From the NCBI GenBank assembly GCA_002305445.1, contig DBRA01000031.1, positions 10,678 through 36,463 of the forward strand: a stretch of 25,786 nucleotides of DNA, in the 5' to 3' direction. Under the pieces are notes generated by a model that saw nothing but the letters and a program-made list of their open reading frames with translations, had not been told where the DNA came from and made no database searches. The DNA comes from Clostridiales bacterium UBA1380 (GTDB taxonomy: Bacteria; Bacillota; Clostridia; Oscillospirales; CAG-272). Below, one piece after another: positions 14,112-22,405 of the stretch; position 1 is the stretch's first letter, and the number at the start of each line of letters is the position of its first letter. Both the position numbers and the translations under genes were made by a program.

Positions 14112-15314
14112 TCAGAAGCGTCTTCCCGTTCCGGGGTTGTTCTGCTGGTTGCTGCCGCGGTTCTGCTGAAGCAGTCTCACTATGTCGTTGAAGTCGTTCG
14201 ACGATATGAGAGATTCCTCTTCTTCGGGCTCCTCTTCTTCCTTTACAGGCTCCGCGGCGGGCTTCGGCACCGGACGGGTGCGCATGCCGGGCAGCGGCGC
14301 CGTGCCGGTCTTTGCCGCGGCAGCCGGCTTCTTCGCGGCGGCCTGGGCGGTCTCGTCCTTCTTCTCGAAGCCGGTCGCGATGATCGTGACCTTCATCGTA
14401 TCTTCGAGAGTGGGGTCGAAGTTCATACCGTTTATTATGACGCAGTCCGGGTGCGCTTCGGCGGCGACCATATCGGATGCGACAGTGATGTCCTCGAGGC
14501 TTATGTCCGGGGACGCGGTTATCGCGACGAGTATGCCGCGCGCGCCGGATATCGAGGTCTCGAGCAGCGGGCTGGATATCGCCTTGCGCGCCGCTTCCTC
14601 GGCCTTGTCCTTACCCGTCGCCTCGCCGACGCCCATATGCGCGTAGCCGGCGTCCTTCATGATGGAGCTGACGTCCGCGAAGTCGAGGTTGATGTAGCCG
14701 TGAACCGTGATAAGCTCGGACACGCTCTGCACGCCGTTGCGGAGAACGTCGTCGGCAATTTCAAATGCGTTGAGCATCGTTATGCGGGCTTCGCTAACCT
14801 GCTTTAAGCGTTCGTTCGGTATAACGATAAGCGAGTCGACGTACTCGCGCAGATTCGCGATGCCGTTTTCTGCCTGCTCCATGCGGCGCTTGCCTTCAAA
14901 CGAGAACGGCTTTGTGACGATGCCTATCGTCAGCACGCCCATTTCATGCGCGACACGCGCAACGACAGGAGCCGCGCCGGTACCCGTTCCGCCGCCCATG
15001 CCGGCGGTTATAAACACCATGTCGGCGTCGCCGATGGCGTTCTTTATCTCTTCAATGCTTTCCTCTGCCGCACGTGCGCCGATTTCGGGATTGGAGCCGG
15101 CGCCGTGGCCTTTAGTAAACTTTTCACCGATCGGGATCTGGCGCGGCGCACTCGAATGCATGAGGGCCTGCTTGTCCGTATTAATGGCGATGAATTCCAC
15201 GCCGCGAACGTTCATGGCAATCATATGGTTGACAGCGTTGCTTCCGCCGCCGCCGACGCCTATTACTTTAATATTTACGCCGGACTCGAAGCTGTCGTCA
15301 AGTTCAAATGCCAT
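14112..15314 (-). CDS. ftsZ: Cell division GTPase FtsZ
   Basis: FtsZ is the tubulin-like GTPase that polymerises into the Z ring at midcell and recruits the division machinery. It has 400 residues, normal for the family. The GTP-binding GMGGGTGTGAAP (105-116) and the T7 loop NLDFAD (209-214), which completes the active site of the next subunit, are intact. After residue 320 comes an Ala/Lys/Pro/Glu-rich linker, then a C-terminal segment NDFNDIVRLLQQNR followed by a Gln/Asn/Gly tail. The C-terminal peptide differs from the usual D-x-P-x-F-L-R-x-R form. ATG at 15314 has GGAGGATCT at a good distance. It is the last gene of the dcw cluster and has its own promoter. ftsA does not lie next to it. 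Confidence 0.97.
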   Translation of the reverse strand: MAFELDDSFESGVNIKVIGVGGGGSNAVNHMIAMNVRGVEFIAINTDKQALMHSSAPRQIPIGEKFTKGHGAGSNPEIGARAAEESIEEIKNAIGDADMVFITAGMGGGTGTGAAPVVARVAHEMGVLTIGIVTKPFSFEGKRRMEQAENGIANLREYVDSLIVIPNERLKQVSEARITMLNAFEIADDVLRNGVQSVSELITVHGYINLDFADVSSIMKDAGYAHMGVGEATGKDKAEEAARKAISSPLLETSISGARGILVAITASPDISLEDITVASDMVAAEAHPDCVIINGMNFDPTLEDTMKVTIIATGFEKKDETAQAAAKKPAAAAKTGTAPLPGMRTRPVPKPAAEPVKEEEEPEEEESLISSNDFNDIVRLLQQNRGSNQQNNPGTGRRF

Positions 15315-15351
15315 TTTAGTAGATCCTCCGTGTCGTTTTGTTTATGTCTTA

Positions 15352-15383
15352 TTCGGCAAGCCGCCTAATCTGCGCTTGCCGAA
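15352..15383 (-). promoter_or_regulatory. Stable hairpin in the ftsZ leader
   Basis: TTCGGCAAGC and GCTTGCCGAA form a perfect 10-bp stem with a 12-nt loop, about 22 nt after the predicted transcription start and about 25 nt before the ftsZ ribosome binding site. No T tract follows, so it is not a terminator. It may stabilise the mRNA or bind a regulator. Confidence 0.55.
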
Positions 15384-15411
15384 AACAAACGCTAACCATT
15401 ATCTCTCTAAT

Positions 15412-15440
15412 ATAATAACCCTTTTTCACAGTTTTTGCAA
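15412..15440 (-). promoter_or_regulatory. Sigma-A promoter for ftsZ
   Basis: TTGCAA (15440-15435) and TATTAT (15417-15412) are 17 bp apart on the minus strand, giving a start near 15405 and a leader of about 90 nt. The 256-bp ftsQ-ftsZ gap holds this promoter, the leader hairpin and an AT-rich stretch. No clear terminator follows ftsQ, so read-through from the cluster is possible. Confidence 0.7.
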
Positions 15441-15570
15441 GATGTTTTTTAAAATTTTTCTCACATTACATCGTTTTTTAAGAGGTTTTATATGCCGGCG
15501 ACGGCGATCGAGCGTTTTCGACACCTGCATTATTTTGCATGCGCCTTTTATATCGTTGTCTAAGCAGCCG

Positions 15571-17109
15571 TTATGACAGGTCGAGCTGGTTGTCTATGAT
15601 TACGCTCGACTCTTTTATATTTGTCAAATCGATGCTCGCCTTGTTGTCCGTCGAAAACAGCTCGTCCTCCAGAATCTTCTCCGCCGTCAGCAGCTTTATG
15701 TCGGCGTTCTCGACCGTTCCAAGAATAAGAAGGTATTTGCTGTCGGACGTCATCACAAGATTGCTGCGGTTGCGCAGATCGATCATATTGAGGCGGTCGA
15801 AAAGTCCCGACGAAGACGCGGCGGCGAGGCATTCGCTCACATATTTCTCCGGCCAGCTCTCCTTATATATGAGTGCCCGGCCGGCTATCGCACGTCTGAC
15901 CTCCGGCAGCTTCAGCTTTATAAGCCCTCCGGACGGCATGGTATCGGTCGACGTCAGCGCGAGGACCTTGCAGTCGGCGTTCAGGATAAAGCGCTCGCCA
16001 AGAATATCGGCGTAGTACAGCGCGCTGTCCTCAGACACGCCGAGCACGACGGCGTTCGGTATTATGCGCCGCACCTTCACCGATTTTATGTACGGACAGG
16101 CGAGCGTTATCGCAGCCTCCGTCCTGCTCGCGGAGAACGACCACAGCTTGTCCCCGGGCGAAAGGCCGCTCGCCTCGATGACGACGGACTCCTTATACTT
16201 CGTCAGCCCCGTCACGGTGATCGACTCGATGCCGAAGAGGGTCTCGTATATGACGGCGAACGCAGTGACGGTAAGAACCGCGAGCATAAGCGCGGCGCTG
16301 ACGGCGCGAAACGCTTTGCTGCGGATCTTCTTCTGTCTCGCACGCTCGAAAGTCGTCTTTTCCGGGGTTGCCCGGTTCATGGAAGCGCCGGGAGACGGTT
16401 TTCTTCTGTTTACCGGCCGCTCGCCGGGCGCGCGCTCGCGGCGTACGAAGCCGTTTCGCGCCGTCTGCTGCACGCGGTTTTGCTGCTGCGGACGGTTCGC
16501 CTGCGGCGTATGGTTCATCCGCGGCGCGTTGTTCTGCTTGGGCTGACGATCAGGCCGAGGCGCGTAGCTCTGCTGCGGCGTATGGTTCATCAGCGGCGTG
16601 TTGTTCTGCTTGGGCTGACGATCAGGCCGGGGCGCGTAGCTCTGCTGCGCGGAGAGGTTCTGCTGCCGATTAGACGCGTTCGCAGCACCCGTATATGCGG
16701 CGCCTGACGGGCGCGTAAACCTCGTCGTATCGAGGTCGGACACGGTCCGCGCGGCGCGCCGTCTTTCCGAGGGTGTATTAAACCTGCTGTCACGCGTGAA
16801 ATACTCCGCGTCGCGGCCGGTACGGTTCTGTCGCGGATTCTGCTCCTGACGCTGCGGCGGTTGTTTGTTGTCCGTACGTTTCTGCGGCTGCTGCGGCGGC
16901 GCAAACGGCGAACGCGCGGACGGCGTGTTTCGCGGCGCGGACGAGCTGCGCGCCGCAGACGGGCTGCGCGCCGCAGACGAATTTCGCGGCACGGACGGGC
17001 TGCGCGCCGCGGACATCACGCGTCGCGGCGTTATCTGCCCGGCGCCGTATGCGCGCGCGGCCTCATAACTCGCCGCCGTAAAGGGCTGCGCGTATTCTGT
17101 TTTTGACAT
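15571..17109 (-). CDS. ftsQ: FtsQ/DivIB division protein with long disordered N-terminus
   Basis: FtsQ/DivIB is a bitopic membrane protein that joins FtsB and FtsL to form the division regulatory complex. This one has 512 residues, about twice the usual size. Residues 1-265 are a cytoplasmic, Pro/Gln/Arg/Ser-rich region with ARSPS-type repeats near the start and a tandem 24-residue repeat in the middle. One transmembrane helix follows at about 268-288. The extracytoplasmic POTRA domain begins near 293 (ESITVTGLTKYKESVVIEAS), and the FtsQ-type beta domain follows. ATG at 17109 is chosen because GGGGG lies 7 nt upstream; an ATG nine codons earlier has no ribosome binding site. It sits between murG and ftsZ, the usual place for divIB. 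Confidence 0.87.
   Translation of the reverse strand: MSKTEYAQPFTAASYEAARAYGAGQITPRRVMSAARSPSVPRNSSAARSPSAARSSSAPRNTPSARSPFAPPQQPQKRTDNKQPPQRQEQNPRQNRTGRDAEYFTRDSRFNTPSERRRAARTVSDLDTTRFTRPSGAAYTGAANASNRQQNLSAQQSYAPRPDRQPKQNNTPLMNHTPQQSYAPRPDRQPKQNNAPRMNHTPQANRPQQQNRVQQTARNGFVRRERAPGERPVNRRKPSPGASMNRATPEKTTFERARQKKIRSKAFRAVSAALMLAVLTVTAFAVIYETLFGIESITVTGLTKYKESVVIEASGLSPGDKLWSFSASRTEAAITLACPYIKSVKVRRIIPNAVVLGVSEDSALYYADILGERFILNADCKVLALTSTDTMPSGGLIKLKLPEVRRAIAGRALIYKESWPEKYVSECLAAASSSGLFDRLNMIDLRNRSNLVMTSDSKYLLILGTVENADIKLLTAEKILEDELFSTDNKASIDLTNIKESSVIIDNQLDLS
16501..16644. repeat. Tandem 72-bp repeat inside ftsQ
   Basis: Two adjacent 72-bp units (16501-16572 and 16573-16644) differ at only three positions. 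They encode a 24-residue Gln/Pro/Asn-rich repeat containing QSYAPRPDRQPKQNN. The near identity, including at silent sites, suggests a recent duplication. A shorter, more degenerate repeat encoding ARSPS-like units lies at about 16940-17010. Confidence 0.9.
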
Positions 17110-17157
17110 ATACGCGCCCCCTTGCGCTTCCGTCATTTTAAAGTTTTACTTCAATCG

Positions 17158-18285
17158 TTACTTTTCGCCGCGCTTTTTTCGGCGTATCAGCGCGGTGAGC
17201 TCCTCATATATGCGTTTATTCGAGTCGAGCGCCGCGAATGCGGTCACCGCGCGCTCGATCGAGCGGCGCGCCGCGTCGTCGCCGAGAAGCGAGGCGACCT
17301 CGCGCACGAGTCTGCCGCCGGCAAGGTCCTTCTCCTCTATAAGGCGCGCCGCGCCGGCGTCGGCGAGCACCTTCGCGTTGACATACTGGTGATTCTCCGC
17401 GACGTGCGGCGACGGGATCATGACGGCGCACCGCCCCGTCGCCGCCAGCTCGGATATCGTCATCGAACCGGCGCGGCAGATCACTACGTCCGCCGACGCC
17501 ATCCTGTCTGGCATGTCGTAGATGTATTCGAGCAGGACGCAGTTTTCGTATGCGCCGAGCCCGTATTCGTCATATTTCTTTTTCGCGGCGGCGTATTCGA
17601 GCGCGCCGGTCGCGTGGATGTGCAGCGTGTCGGGGTGTGACGCCGTATAATCGCGCATAAGCTCGAGCGCGGCGTCGTTGACCGCCTCCGCGCCGAGGCT
17701 GCCGCCGTACGAAAGGATAATTTTCGCATAATTCTCGCAGCCGAGGCGTTTTTTGGCGGCGGCTCTGTCGGACGATGCGAATGTACCGAGCACGGGGTTG
17801 CCGACCTTGACCGTTTTGTCCGGCATCTTGAGATACTCGCCGGTCTTGTCGAATGTGGTGAGTATCAGGTCGACGTGCTTCGCGAGCATGCGGACGGCGA
17901 CGCCCGGGAGCGCGTTCGACTCGTGAAGCGCAGTCGGGATGTGCAGCTTCGACGCCGCCTTGACGATCGGCCACGAGACGTAGCCGCCGGTTCCGACGAC
18001 GAGGTCGGGCTTGAACTCGCGTATGATCTTCTTCGCCTTAGCGGGGGATGTCAGTGCATAATATGCGGCCTTGACGTTCCGCAGCGTCAGCCGGCGTCGC
18101 AGCCGTTCGACCTTGACATGGTACATCCTGTAGCCCGCCTTCGGCACGAGCTTGTTTTCGATTCCGTCCGGCGTGCCGACATAGGCGATTTCCGACCCGG
18201 GTTCGTTTTTTGCTATGGTATCGGCTATCGCGAGCGCGGGGTTGACGTGGCCTCCGCTGCCGCCTCCGGTTATGAGCAGACGCAT
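17158..18285 (-). CDS. murG: Lipid II-forming GlcNAc transferase MurG
   Basis: MurG is a GT28/GT-B glycosyltransferase at the inner membrane face. It adds GlcNAc from UDP-GlcNAc to lipid I to give lipid II. It has 375 residues, normal for the family. Visible are the N-terminal glycine loop GGGSGGHVNPAL (7-18), TGGYVSWP, HESNALPG and the second glycine loop SYGGSLGAEAVN. The C-terminal domain has CRAGSMTISELAATG and HVAENHQYVNA, which bind UDP-GlcNAc. ATG at 18285 has GGAGG 8 nt upstream. It lies 34 bp after ftsW/spoVE, consistent with one operon. Confidence 0.97.
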   Translation of the reverse strand: MRLLITGGGSGGHVNPALAIADTIAKNEPGSEIAYVGTPDGIENKLVPKAGYRMYHVKVERLRRRLTLRNVKAAYYALTSPAKAKKIIREFKPDLVVGTGGYVSWPIVKAASKLHIPTALHESNALPGVAVRMLAKHVDLILTTFDKTGEYLKMPDKTVKVGNPVLGTFASSDRAAAKKRLGCENYAKIILSYGGSLGAEAVNDAALELMRDYTASHPDTLHIHATGALEYAAAKKKYDEYGLGAYENCVLLEYIYDMPDRMASADVVICRAGSMTISELAATGRCAVMIPSPHVAENHQYVNAKVLADAGAARLIEEKDLAGGRLVREVASLLGDDAARRSIERAVTAFAALDSNKRIYEELTALIRRKKRGEK

Positions 18286-18319
18286 GACAAGCGCCTCCGA
18301 TTACTGTATATTCGCCGTT

Positions 18320-19831
18320 TTACCAGCGTTCGCTGTCCGGGCGGCGCGTTTGGGCGCCGCTGTCTTTTATGCTTCTGACCGCGCGCTTCGGCGGATTCCC
18401 GCCGCCCGACGGGCGGACGATATGATTTCTCTCAGGCGCCGCGGCGGATCCGGCGGCGTTTTTATCCGCCGTTTCGTTCTTCGCGGCGACGGCGCGCCGT
18501 TTTGACGCCCCTGTTTCCGGCGGAAGCGCGTTCGCCGTTAAGGCGGCGGGCGGCACGAACGGAAGCTTAGAGTCGTTCCGTTTAAGATACGAATGCTTCG
18601 ACACCGAGAACACCATCCCCATTTCCGCCATAAGTATGACGAGCGAGCTGCCGCCGTATGAGAAGAACGGCAGCGATATGCCCGTGTTCGGTATGACGTT
18701 CGTGACGACGGAGATATTGGCGAACACCTGTATGGCGATCTTCGTCATGATGCCGAAGACGAGGACCGAGGAGTATACGGTCGGTGCTTTGAGCGCGATC
18801 GTATAACCGCGCCAGATGAAGATGACGAATATCGCGATGACGGCCAGCGCGCCGATGAAGCCCATCTCCTCGCACCAGATCGTGAAGATGAAGTCGTTCT
18901 GCGCCATGCTGACGTAGCTGTACTTCTGGCGGCTGTTGCCGAAGCCGACGCCGAGAAGGCCGCCCGAGCCGATCGCGTAAAGGCCCTGCGTCGTCTGCCA
19001 CAGCTCGTCTGAAACGGTGCCCTCGCCGGCGTATGACGTTATGCGCTTGAGCGCGTATGCGTTTTTAAGCAGGTACAGCCCCGCGGCGATGCCGCCCGCT
19101 CCGGCAAAGCATCCTGTAAGGAGCCACGGGCGCGAGCCGCCGAGCAGCATCGCCGTGTATCCGATCAGCGCGAGAATTATCGCGCCGGAGAGGTGCTTTT
19201 CTGCGAGAACGACAAGGCACGGCACCGCGACTATCGCGCCGGGGATAATAAGACCCCAGATGAGGCTCGTTTTATACCCGTGCCGGTCGCGCGCGAGGTC
19301 GCCGTATTTGTCGTAATACCAGCCGAGCATCATCGCGAGCGCCGGCTTCATGAACTCGGACGGCTGAAAGCCGAATTTCGTTCCGGGTATGTAAAGCCAT
19401 CTTTGCGCAACACCTTCTCTCGTACCGATGAAAAGCACCGCGACAAGGCATACAAACGCGAAGGCATAAGCCAGAACGGACATTTTTTTATAGAACTGGT
19501 GCGGCAACATCGCGACCGCGATCATAACGACCGTTCCGATGACGACGAACGTCGCCTGCTTCTTTATATAATGGAACGGATCGCCGTAGTCGTTCTGCGC
19601 CGACGGATAGCTCGCGCTGAAAACCATCATCGTGCCCAGACCCAGCAGAAGAAACGTCAGGTAGATCATGGCGCGGTCGGGCGAGATGCGGACGCGGACG
19701 TTCGGATCGGCGCGCTCTTTTTTGCGGCGCGTCACCTCGGCGGCGCTGCGGGCGCTTTTATAGCCGGACGCGCCCTTTTTGCCGTCGAATACATAGCCGC
19801 CCTTTTTGGAGCTTTCTCTGTCCTGTTCCAT
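18320..19831 (-). CDS. ftsW: SEDS peptidoglycan polymerase FtsW/SpoVE
   Basis: This membrane glycosyltransferase polymerises lipid II together with a class B PBP. It has 503 residues and about ten transmembrane helices. Landmarks are FSASYPSA in the first helix, EKHLSGAIIL, AQNDFIFTIWCEEMG with the Asp (about residue 313) that matches the essential Asp of SEDS enzymes, and ISLPFFSYGGSS. A basic N-terminal tail of about 50 residues and a C-terminal tail of about 80 residues, rich in Ala, Pro, Arg and Lys, make it longer than usual. The start is at 19831, 8 nt after GGGAGG; ATG 19834 is an equal alternative. A longer in-frame start at 19951 overlaps mraY and was rejected. The division form (FtsW) and the sporulation form (SpoVE) cannot be told apart here. 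Confidence 0.92.
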   Translation of the reverse strand: MEQDRESSKKGGYVFDGKKGASGYKSARSAAEVTRRKKERADPNVRVRISPDRAMIYLTFLLLGLGTMMVFSASYPSAQNDYGDPFHYIKKQATFVVIGTVVMIAVAMLPHQFYKKMSVLAYAFAFVCLVAVLFIGTREGVAQRWLYIPGTKFGFQPSEFMKPALAMMLGWYYDKYGDLARDRHGYKTSLIWGLIIPGAIVAVPCLVVLAEKHLSGAIILALIGYTAMLLGGSRPWLLTGCFAGAGGIAAGLYLLKNAYALKRITSYAGEGTVSDELWQTTQGLYAIGSGGLLGVGFGNSRQKYSYVSMAQNDFIFTIWCEEMGFIGALAVIAIFVIFIWRGYTIALKAPTVYSSVLVFGIMTKIAIQVFANISVVTNVIPNTGISLPFFSYGGSSLVILMAEMGMVFSVSKHSYLKRNDSKLPFVPPAALTANALPPETGASKRRAVAAKNETADKNAAGSAAAPERNHIVRPSGGGNPPKRAVRSIKDSGAQTRRPDSERW

Positions 19832-19892
19832 CATACCCGCCTCCCGCCGGTTCGTTATTTGTCTATGAGTAGGTACCGCGCTCGGCGGTCCG

Positions 19893-20891
19893 TCAGGCGA
19901 GGCCGAACCAAGCGCCCGCGCACGCGAGCGCGCAGGCCGCCGTGAAGACATAGACTATCTTCAGCTCGCTCCAGCCGCATTTTTCGAAGTGATGATGTAT
20001 CGGCGACATTTTGAAAAGCCGCTTGCCGTGGGTAAGCTTGAAATATGTGACCTGAAGTATAACGGAAGCGGTTTCGATTATATACACAAGCCCCGCGAGC
20101 AGGATGATGAGCGGGTTTTGCAGCATGAATCCGCCGCCGATGACGAGCGCGCCGAGGTAGAGCGAGCCGGTGTCGCCCATGAAGACGCGCGCCGGATGAT
20201 AGTTATAAACAAGGAATCCGAGCGTCCCGCCGATGATGAGCGCGCCGAGAAGCGAAAGCGGGCCGTCGGAATCGTACCTGAAGAACGCGGCGAGCGTGAA
20301 GAACACGCCGAGCACGCACGTCACCATGCTCGCCAGCCCGTCGATGCCGTCGGTCAGGTTGACGGCGTTTACGACGCCGGTCAGCAGCACGAGCGCGACC
20401 ACATAGTAAAATACGTCGAGCTCGATCGCCGCGTCGAAGAACGGGAAATACAGCGTCGTGTCGATGCAGCCCGAAAGACGCAGCGCGAGCAGATATGACG
20501 CTGCCGCGACAAGCTGGAGAAGATACTTCTGCGGAGCTGTCAGCCCCTCGTTCTGCTTCTTGCGCAGCTTCGCCGAATCGTCGATCGCGCCTATGCCTGC
20601 GTTGAGCAGCGCGTATGCGAGCGTGTAGATGAGCGGCAGCGCGGCGTCGATCCCGCCGGTTATCGCGATATACGCGGCGCCGGCGGCGCCGACGACGCTC
20701 AATGCGATGATGAATGCGAGGCCGCCCATCGTGGGCGTCCCCTCCTTCGACTTATGCCAGCGAGGCCCGATGTCGAGTATGCGCTGGCCCATCTTGTGCG
20801 AGCGCAGAACCGGTATCAGAAACCGCGATATGATTACAGTCAGGGCGAAAGCAAGCGCGACTGCGGCGAAGTAGATGATTCTTGTGATCAT
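19893..20891 (-). CDS. mraY: Phospho-MurNAc-pentapeptide transferase MraY
   Basis: MraY is a polytopic membrane enzyme that moves phospho-MurNAc-pentapeptide from UDP to undecaprenyl phosphate, forming lipid I. It has 332 residues with about ten membrane helices. All the family motifs are seen: GPRWHKSKEGTPTMGG (42-57), IDDSAKLRKKQNEGLT with the Asp-Asp pair, NAVNLTDGIDGLA with the catalytic Asp, VFMGDTGSL and MSPIHHHFE. ATG at 20891 has GGAG 8 nt upstream. It lies 28 bp after murF and about 60 bp before ftsW, with no murD between. Confidence 0.97.
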   Translation of the reverse strand: MITRIIYFAAVALAFALTVIISRFLIPVLRSHKMGQRILDIGPRWHKSKEGTPTMGGLAFIIALSVVGAAGAAYIAITGGIDAALPLIYTLAYALLNAGIGAIDDSAKLRKKQNEGLTAPQKYLLQLVAAASYLLALRLSGCIDTTLYFPFFDAAIELDVFYYVVALVLLTGVVNAVNLTDGIDGLASMVTCVLGVFFTLAAFFRYDSDGPLSLLGALIIGGTLGFLVYNYHPARVFMGDTGSLYLGALVIGGGFMLQNPLIILLAGLVYIIETASVILQVTYFKLTHGKRLFKMSPIHHHFEKCGWSELKIVYVFTAACALACAGAWFGLA

Positions 20892-20919
20892 GGCCTGCGC
20901 TCCGTTTCCGATTTTATGC

Positions 20920-22377
20920 TTATTTCTCTTTTATGCGCTTGAGGCACTCGACTACGCGCTCCGCGGCGACCGCGCGGCTCGCCTTGACGAGCAGAACGTC
21001 GCCGGGGCGCAGCGCTTCGGCTATCATCTTCGCCATCGGCTGAGGGTTAGACGTGTCGAGGCTGACGTACACGTTGTCGGCGCGGATGCCCTTCTTGATC
21101 GCGGCTTCGGCGATGACGTCGGCGCGCAGCCCGTAGGCGAACAGCACTTCGACCTTCATCTGCGCGGCGTACGCGCCGATCTGGTCATGCATCAGGCGAG
21201 AGTTTTCGCCGAGCTCCCGCATATCGCCGAGCAGCGCTGCGGGCCGGCCGTGTTTCTGCGCCGCGACGGCGACGAGCACGTCGATGCCCGCGCGCATCGA
21301 TTCCGGGCTCGCGTTATAGCAGTCCTCGATCACGGTGATGTCGCCGACTTCGCGGATGCGCTGGCGCATCTCCGCGCCCTCGAAGCGCATCAGCCCGCGG
21401 CGTATCTGGAGATCGGTCATGCCGAGCAGCAGGCCGACCGCGAACGCGTACATCGAGTTGCCAACGTTGTGCCTGCCGAGCGCCGGAACCTCCACGTTCG
21501 TTATCGCGCGGTTGTCGGCTATCATGTCGTAGACAAGCCCCGCTCCGATATACCGCACGTTCAGTGCGCGGTAGTCCGCAGTGCGGTTATATGTGGCGGT
21601 AAAGCGCACCTCGGGCGCTATGGCGCCCTCGTATTCCGGCAGCGGTTCGGTGGCGTAGCGGCTGAGCAGCGGTTCGTCGGCGTTCAGTATCAGCGTTCCG
21701 CCGTGCATTCCGGCGATAATCTCCATCTTCGCCTTCGCTATGTTCTCGCGCGTGCCGAGCATTTCGAGGTGGGAGGTGCCGATGTTCGTTATCACCGCTA
21801 TGTCCGGCTCGACAAGCCGCGACATATACTCGATCTCGCCGAAGCCGCTCATTCCCATTTCAATCACGGAAACTTCGTCGTCCGGCGCGAGTGAGAACAG
21901 CGTCAGCGGCAGCCCGATTTCGTTGTTGTGGTTGCCGACGGTCTTATGAGTCTTGAACGCCTCCGACGCGACCGCGTAAATAAACTCCTTCGTCGTCGTC
22001 TTGCCGACGCTGCCGGTGACGGCGATTGTCTTGACGTGCGTCAGCTTCTTGTACGCGCGTGCGAGCGCGCCGAACGCGCGTATGGTATCGTCGACGAGTA
22101 CGACGAAGCAGTTCTTTTTGCCGTCGTCGAAGTTATCCGGTATTCGAGACGCGAGAAATATGCGCGCGCCGTTCGCGTACGCGCCGTTCATAAACGCGTG
22201 GCCGTCGAAGCGCTCGCCGGGTATGCAGCAGAAAAGGCAGTCCTCGCGGCAGTCCCGCGAGTCGATGGATACATATTTAGCGGGGCCGGCTCCGGCTCCG
22301 ATGACCTTTACGGTTCCCTCCGTGGCGGCGGCAATTTCCTCGGCTGTGAGCGATTTTATTTTTAACTCCGTGCTCAT
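20920..22377 (-). CDS. murF: UDP-MurNAc-tripeptide:D-Ala-D-Ala ligase MurF
   Basis: MurF is a cytoplasmic Mur ligase that adds D-Ala-D-Ala to complete the UDP-MurNAc-pentapeptide. It has 485 residues. The N-terminal substrate domain is followed by the ATP-binding P-loop TGSVGKTTTK (121-130), the MurF-typical HNNEIGLPLT (150-159), a conserved EMGMS, and the C-terminal domain with EDCYNASPESM. ATG at 22377 has AAAGGTG about 10 nt upstream. It lies 28 bp after murE and 28 bp before mraY, so the three are closely coupled. Confidence 0.96.
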   Translation of the reverse strand: MSTELKIKSLTAEEIAAATEGTVKVIGAGAGPAKYVSIDSRDCREDCLFCCIPGERFDGHAFMNGAYANGARIFLASRIPDNFDDGKKNCFVVLVDDTIRAFGALARAYKKLTHVKTIAVTGSVGKTTTKEFIYAVASEAFKTHKTVGNHNNEIGLPLTLFSLAPDDEVSVIEMGMSGFGEIEYMSRLVEPDIAVITNIGTSHLEMLGTRENIAKAKMEIIAGMHGGTLILNADEPLLSRYATEPLPEYEGAIAPEVRFTATYNRTADYRALNVRYIGAGLVYDMIADNRAITNVEVPALGRHNVGNSMYAFAVGLLLGMTDLQIRRGLMRFEGAEMRQRIREVGDITVIEDCYNASPESMRAGIDVLVAVAAQKHGRPAALLGDMRELGENSRLMHDQIGAYAAQMKVEVLFAYGLRADVIAEAAIKKGIRADNVYVSLDTSNPQPMAKMIAEALRPGDVLLVKASRAVAAERVVECLKRIKEK

Positions 22378-22405
22378 TCTATAAAATACACCTTTAATAC
22401 ATAAT

